Made by a program: the position numbers and the translations under genes. From positions 1 to 43,115 of the forward strand of contig JACRCO010000036.1 of the NCBI GenBank assembly GCA_016218975.1: 43,115 nt of DNA. Direction: 5' to 3'. This stretch comes from Deltaproteobacteria bacterium. Lineage in GTDB: Bacteria > Desulfobacterota > Deferrimicrobia > Deferrimicrobiales > Deferrimicrobiaceae. The notes below the pieces were generated by a model. The model made no database searches. It had not been told where the DNA came from and saw only the letters and a list, made by a program, of their open reading frames with translations. Below are positions 41,893-43,115 of the stretch, piece by piece (within the stretch, counting starts at the first letter, position 1; each line of letters opens with the position of its first letter).

Positions 41893-42746
41893 CCAGGCCG
41901 GGGGCGGAGAGGTTCCGCTGCCCGATGTCGTTTCTTTTTTCGTTCGCTTTCCTTTTAATACTTGCGGCGGATGTGAATCATCCCGCTCCGGCATTCGCGC
42001 AGGATCGGCTGCGCATGTCCACAACCACTTCCACGGAGAACTCCGGGCTCCTCGCGGTACTCCTTCCCCCCTTCGAGAAAAAATACGGGTGCAAGATCGA
42101 TGTGATCGCGGTGGGGACGGGCAAATCGCTCAAGCTGGGGGAGACCGGGGACGTGGATGTGGTATTCGTTCATGCGAGGAAGCTCGAGGACAAGTTCGTC
42201 GCCGACGGGTTCGGGGTGAACCGGAGGGACGTCATGTACAACGATTTCGTGATACTGGGCCCGGCGGATGATCCTGCGGGAACACGGAAAACGGGTACCG
42301 CGGTCGAGGCGTTCTCCCGGATCGCCGCGGCGCAGGCCCGCTTTGTATCGAGGGGCGACGAGTCCGGAACGCATCAGAAGGAGAAGGAGATCTGGCAGTC
42401 CGCCGGTATCGTGCCGAAAGGGAAATGGTACATGGCCGCGGGCCAGGGTATGGGCGAGGTGATCCAGATTGCCGGCCAGGTGCGCGGCTACACCCTTGCC
42501 GACCGCGGGACCTACATAGCGTACAAGAAGAAAACCGACCTCGTCGTCGTGCGGGAGGGAGACAAGGGGCTTTGGAATCCGTACGGCATAATCGCCGTGA
42601 ACCCCGCCCGGCACAAGCACGCGAAGTATGACCTGTCGATGAAGCTCATCGAGTACGTGACCGGCGAGGAGGGGCGGCGGATCATCGCCGGCTTCAAGAT
42701 CGACGGCGAGCCCCTCTTCTTCGTCCACGGCGCCAAGGGACACTAA
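41889..42746 (+). CDS. tupA: Tungstate-type ABC transporter periplasmic binding protein (TupA-like)
   Basis: A 285-residue exported binding protein. After a signal peptide (FLFSFAFLLILAADVNHPAPAFAQ) it has the TupA signature STTTSTENSGLLAVLLPPFE, then VIAVGTGKSLKLGETGDVDVVFVHAR, VMYNDFVILGP and RGDESGTHQKEKEIW. These fit tungstate-binding TupA better than molybdate-binding ModA. The start overlaps modE by ATGA. The permease and ATPase genes (tupB, tupC) are not adjacent: the 369 bp after it are repeats with no gene. They may lie beyond the window or be displaced. Confidence 0.9.
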   Translation: MTRPGAERFRCPMSFLFSFAFLLILAADVNHPAPAFAQDRLRMSTTTSTENSGLLAVLLPPFEKKYGCKIDVIAVGTGKSLKLGETGDVDVVFVHARKLEDKFVADGFGVNRRDVMYNDFVILGPADDPAGTRKTGTAVEAFSRIAAAQARFVSRGDESGTHQKEKEIWQSAGIVPKGKWYMAAGQGMGEVIQIAGQVRGYTLADRGTYIAYKKKTDLVVVREGDKGLWNPYGIIAVNPARHKHAKYDLSMKLIEYVTGEEGRRIIAGFKIDGEPLFFVHGAKGH

Positions 42747-43115
42747 ATGCCGCGCTTCTTAATTAAGGCAACGAGCTTTCAGCGCACGATGGGGCCGGGT
42801 CCCTGCCGGAGTTGGATGTTCTCCCCGCGGCTACGGCTCGTCGCTGCCATGGACGGCAGCGTGCCGCGGGCGCATGGATGCGCAGGAGCGGCCGTCCGTC
42901 CATGGACTCCTCGCCTGCGACTCAGCTTGCTCTCGCCATCCCTGGCAGCGAGCGAGGAGCGTAAAGCCGCAGCACGGCCATGGAGCGAGAACCAACGTGT
43001 GGAATACATACTGTGGTTCGAGCTCCGAGGCAAGCGCCGAGCGATAAGCGAGGAAAAGGCGCCAGGGACGGCGCCGACAGCTTGCCGAGGCGGACCGATT
43101 CCGACCGGACAGGAA
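42747..43115. repeat. Gene-free, repeat-rich stretch at the right edge
   Basis: No credible gene. Bases 42842-42884 are identical to 12520-12562 (51 of 52 over the longer stretch). It holds several dyads: GCTGCC-ATGGAC-GGCAGC (42844-42861), GGAGCGAGAACCA (42982-42994) against TGGTTCGAGCTCC (43014-43026; 11 of 13 paired), and GGCGCC-AGGGAC-GGCGCC (43058-43075). It belongs to the same repeat family as the 12.4-kb element. The element may continue past the window. Confidence 0.75.

Noticed and set aside
1-43115. CRISPR arrays
   Set aside because: The repeats seen are palindromic elements or a single direct-repeat pair; no regular array of repeats and spacers was noticed, and no cas gene is present.

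Overview
The window reads as the chromosome of a GC-rich, Gram-negative anaerobic or respiring bacterium, most likely of the Desulfuromonadia/Geobacter-like Desulfobacterota. The reasons are a futalosine-type menaquinone set (UbiD-, UbiA- and UbiX-like genes together), an exported selenocysteine formate dehydrogenase with a cytochrome b subunit, a MauG-like di-haem peroxidase, a TonB receptor next to an ABC_sub_bind protein and a hybrid kinase, and many dispersed palindromic repeats. The exact lineage is an inference from gene content only.

Layout. 1-1634 (minus) is selB, cut by the window edge. 1681-2847 holds an Smr-domain gene and a divergent arsR/arsC pair sharing one palindromic operator. 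2880-12420 is a long plus-strand run of tightly spaced or overlapping genes: menaquinone genes (UbiD/UbiA/UbiX-like), a signalling trio (receiver protein, GAF-GAF protein, diguanylate cyclase), then def, fmt, rsmB, rpe and a LUD-domain gene. A large palindromic repeat and a half-size TSUP transporter follow. 13058-20765 is a 7.7-kb segment bounded by an exact 26-bp direct repeat. It carries seven consecutive genes for secreted proteins and lipoproteins and lies directly before a tRNA-Pro(CGG) gene. 20984-25171 holds small accessory genes, a degenerate HDOD protein, a TVP38-family membrane protein and a MerA-like flavoprotein. 25324-30767 is a TonB receptor, a periplasmic binding protein and a hybrid histidine kinase.

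30774-39356 (minus) is a formate dehydrogenase operon: catalytic subunit with in-frame UGA (Sec201), four-cluster iron-sulfur subunit, cytochrome b, fdhE, an fdhD-mobA fusion, a DsbA-like thiol oxidoreductase that also has an in-frame UGA (UPHC motif), and a di-haem peroxidase. Two selenoprotein genes and selB therefore sit in one window. 39357-39783 is an AT-rich divergent control region. It contains a near-ideal ModE operator overlapping a promoter for porin-modE-tupA, which looks like an oxyanion (tungstate/molybdate) uptake unit placed beside the enzyme that needs the metal.

The most promising observations are (a) the direct-repeat-bounded envelope island, whose second repeat copy carries the apparent -35 box of the tRNA-Pro promoter; (b) an outer-membrane porin under a ModE operator with modE and tupA; (c) a DsbA-like selenoprotein inside a formate dehydrogenase operon; and (d) a family of long palindromic repeats built of hairpins with ATGGAC-type six-base loops.
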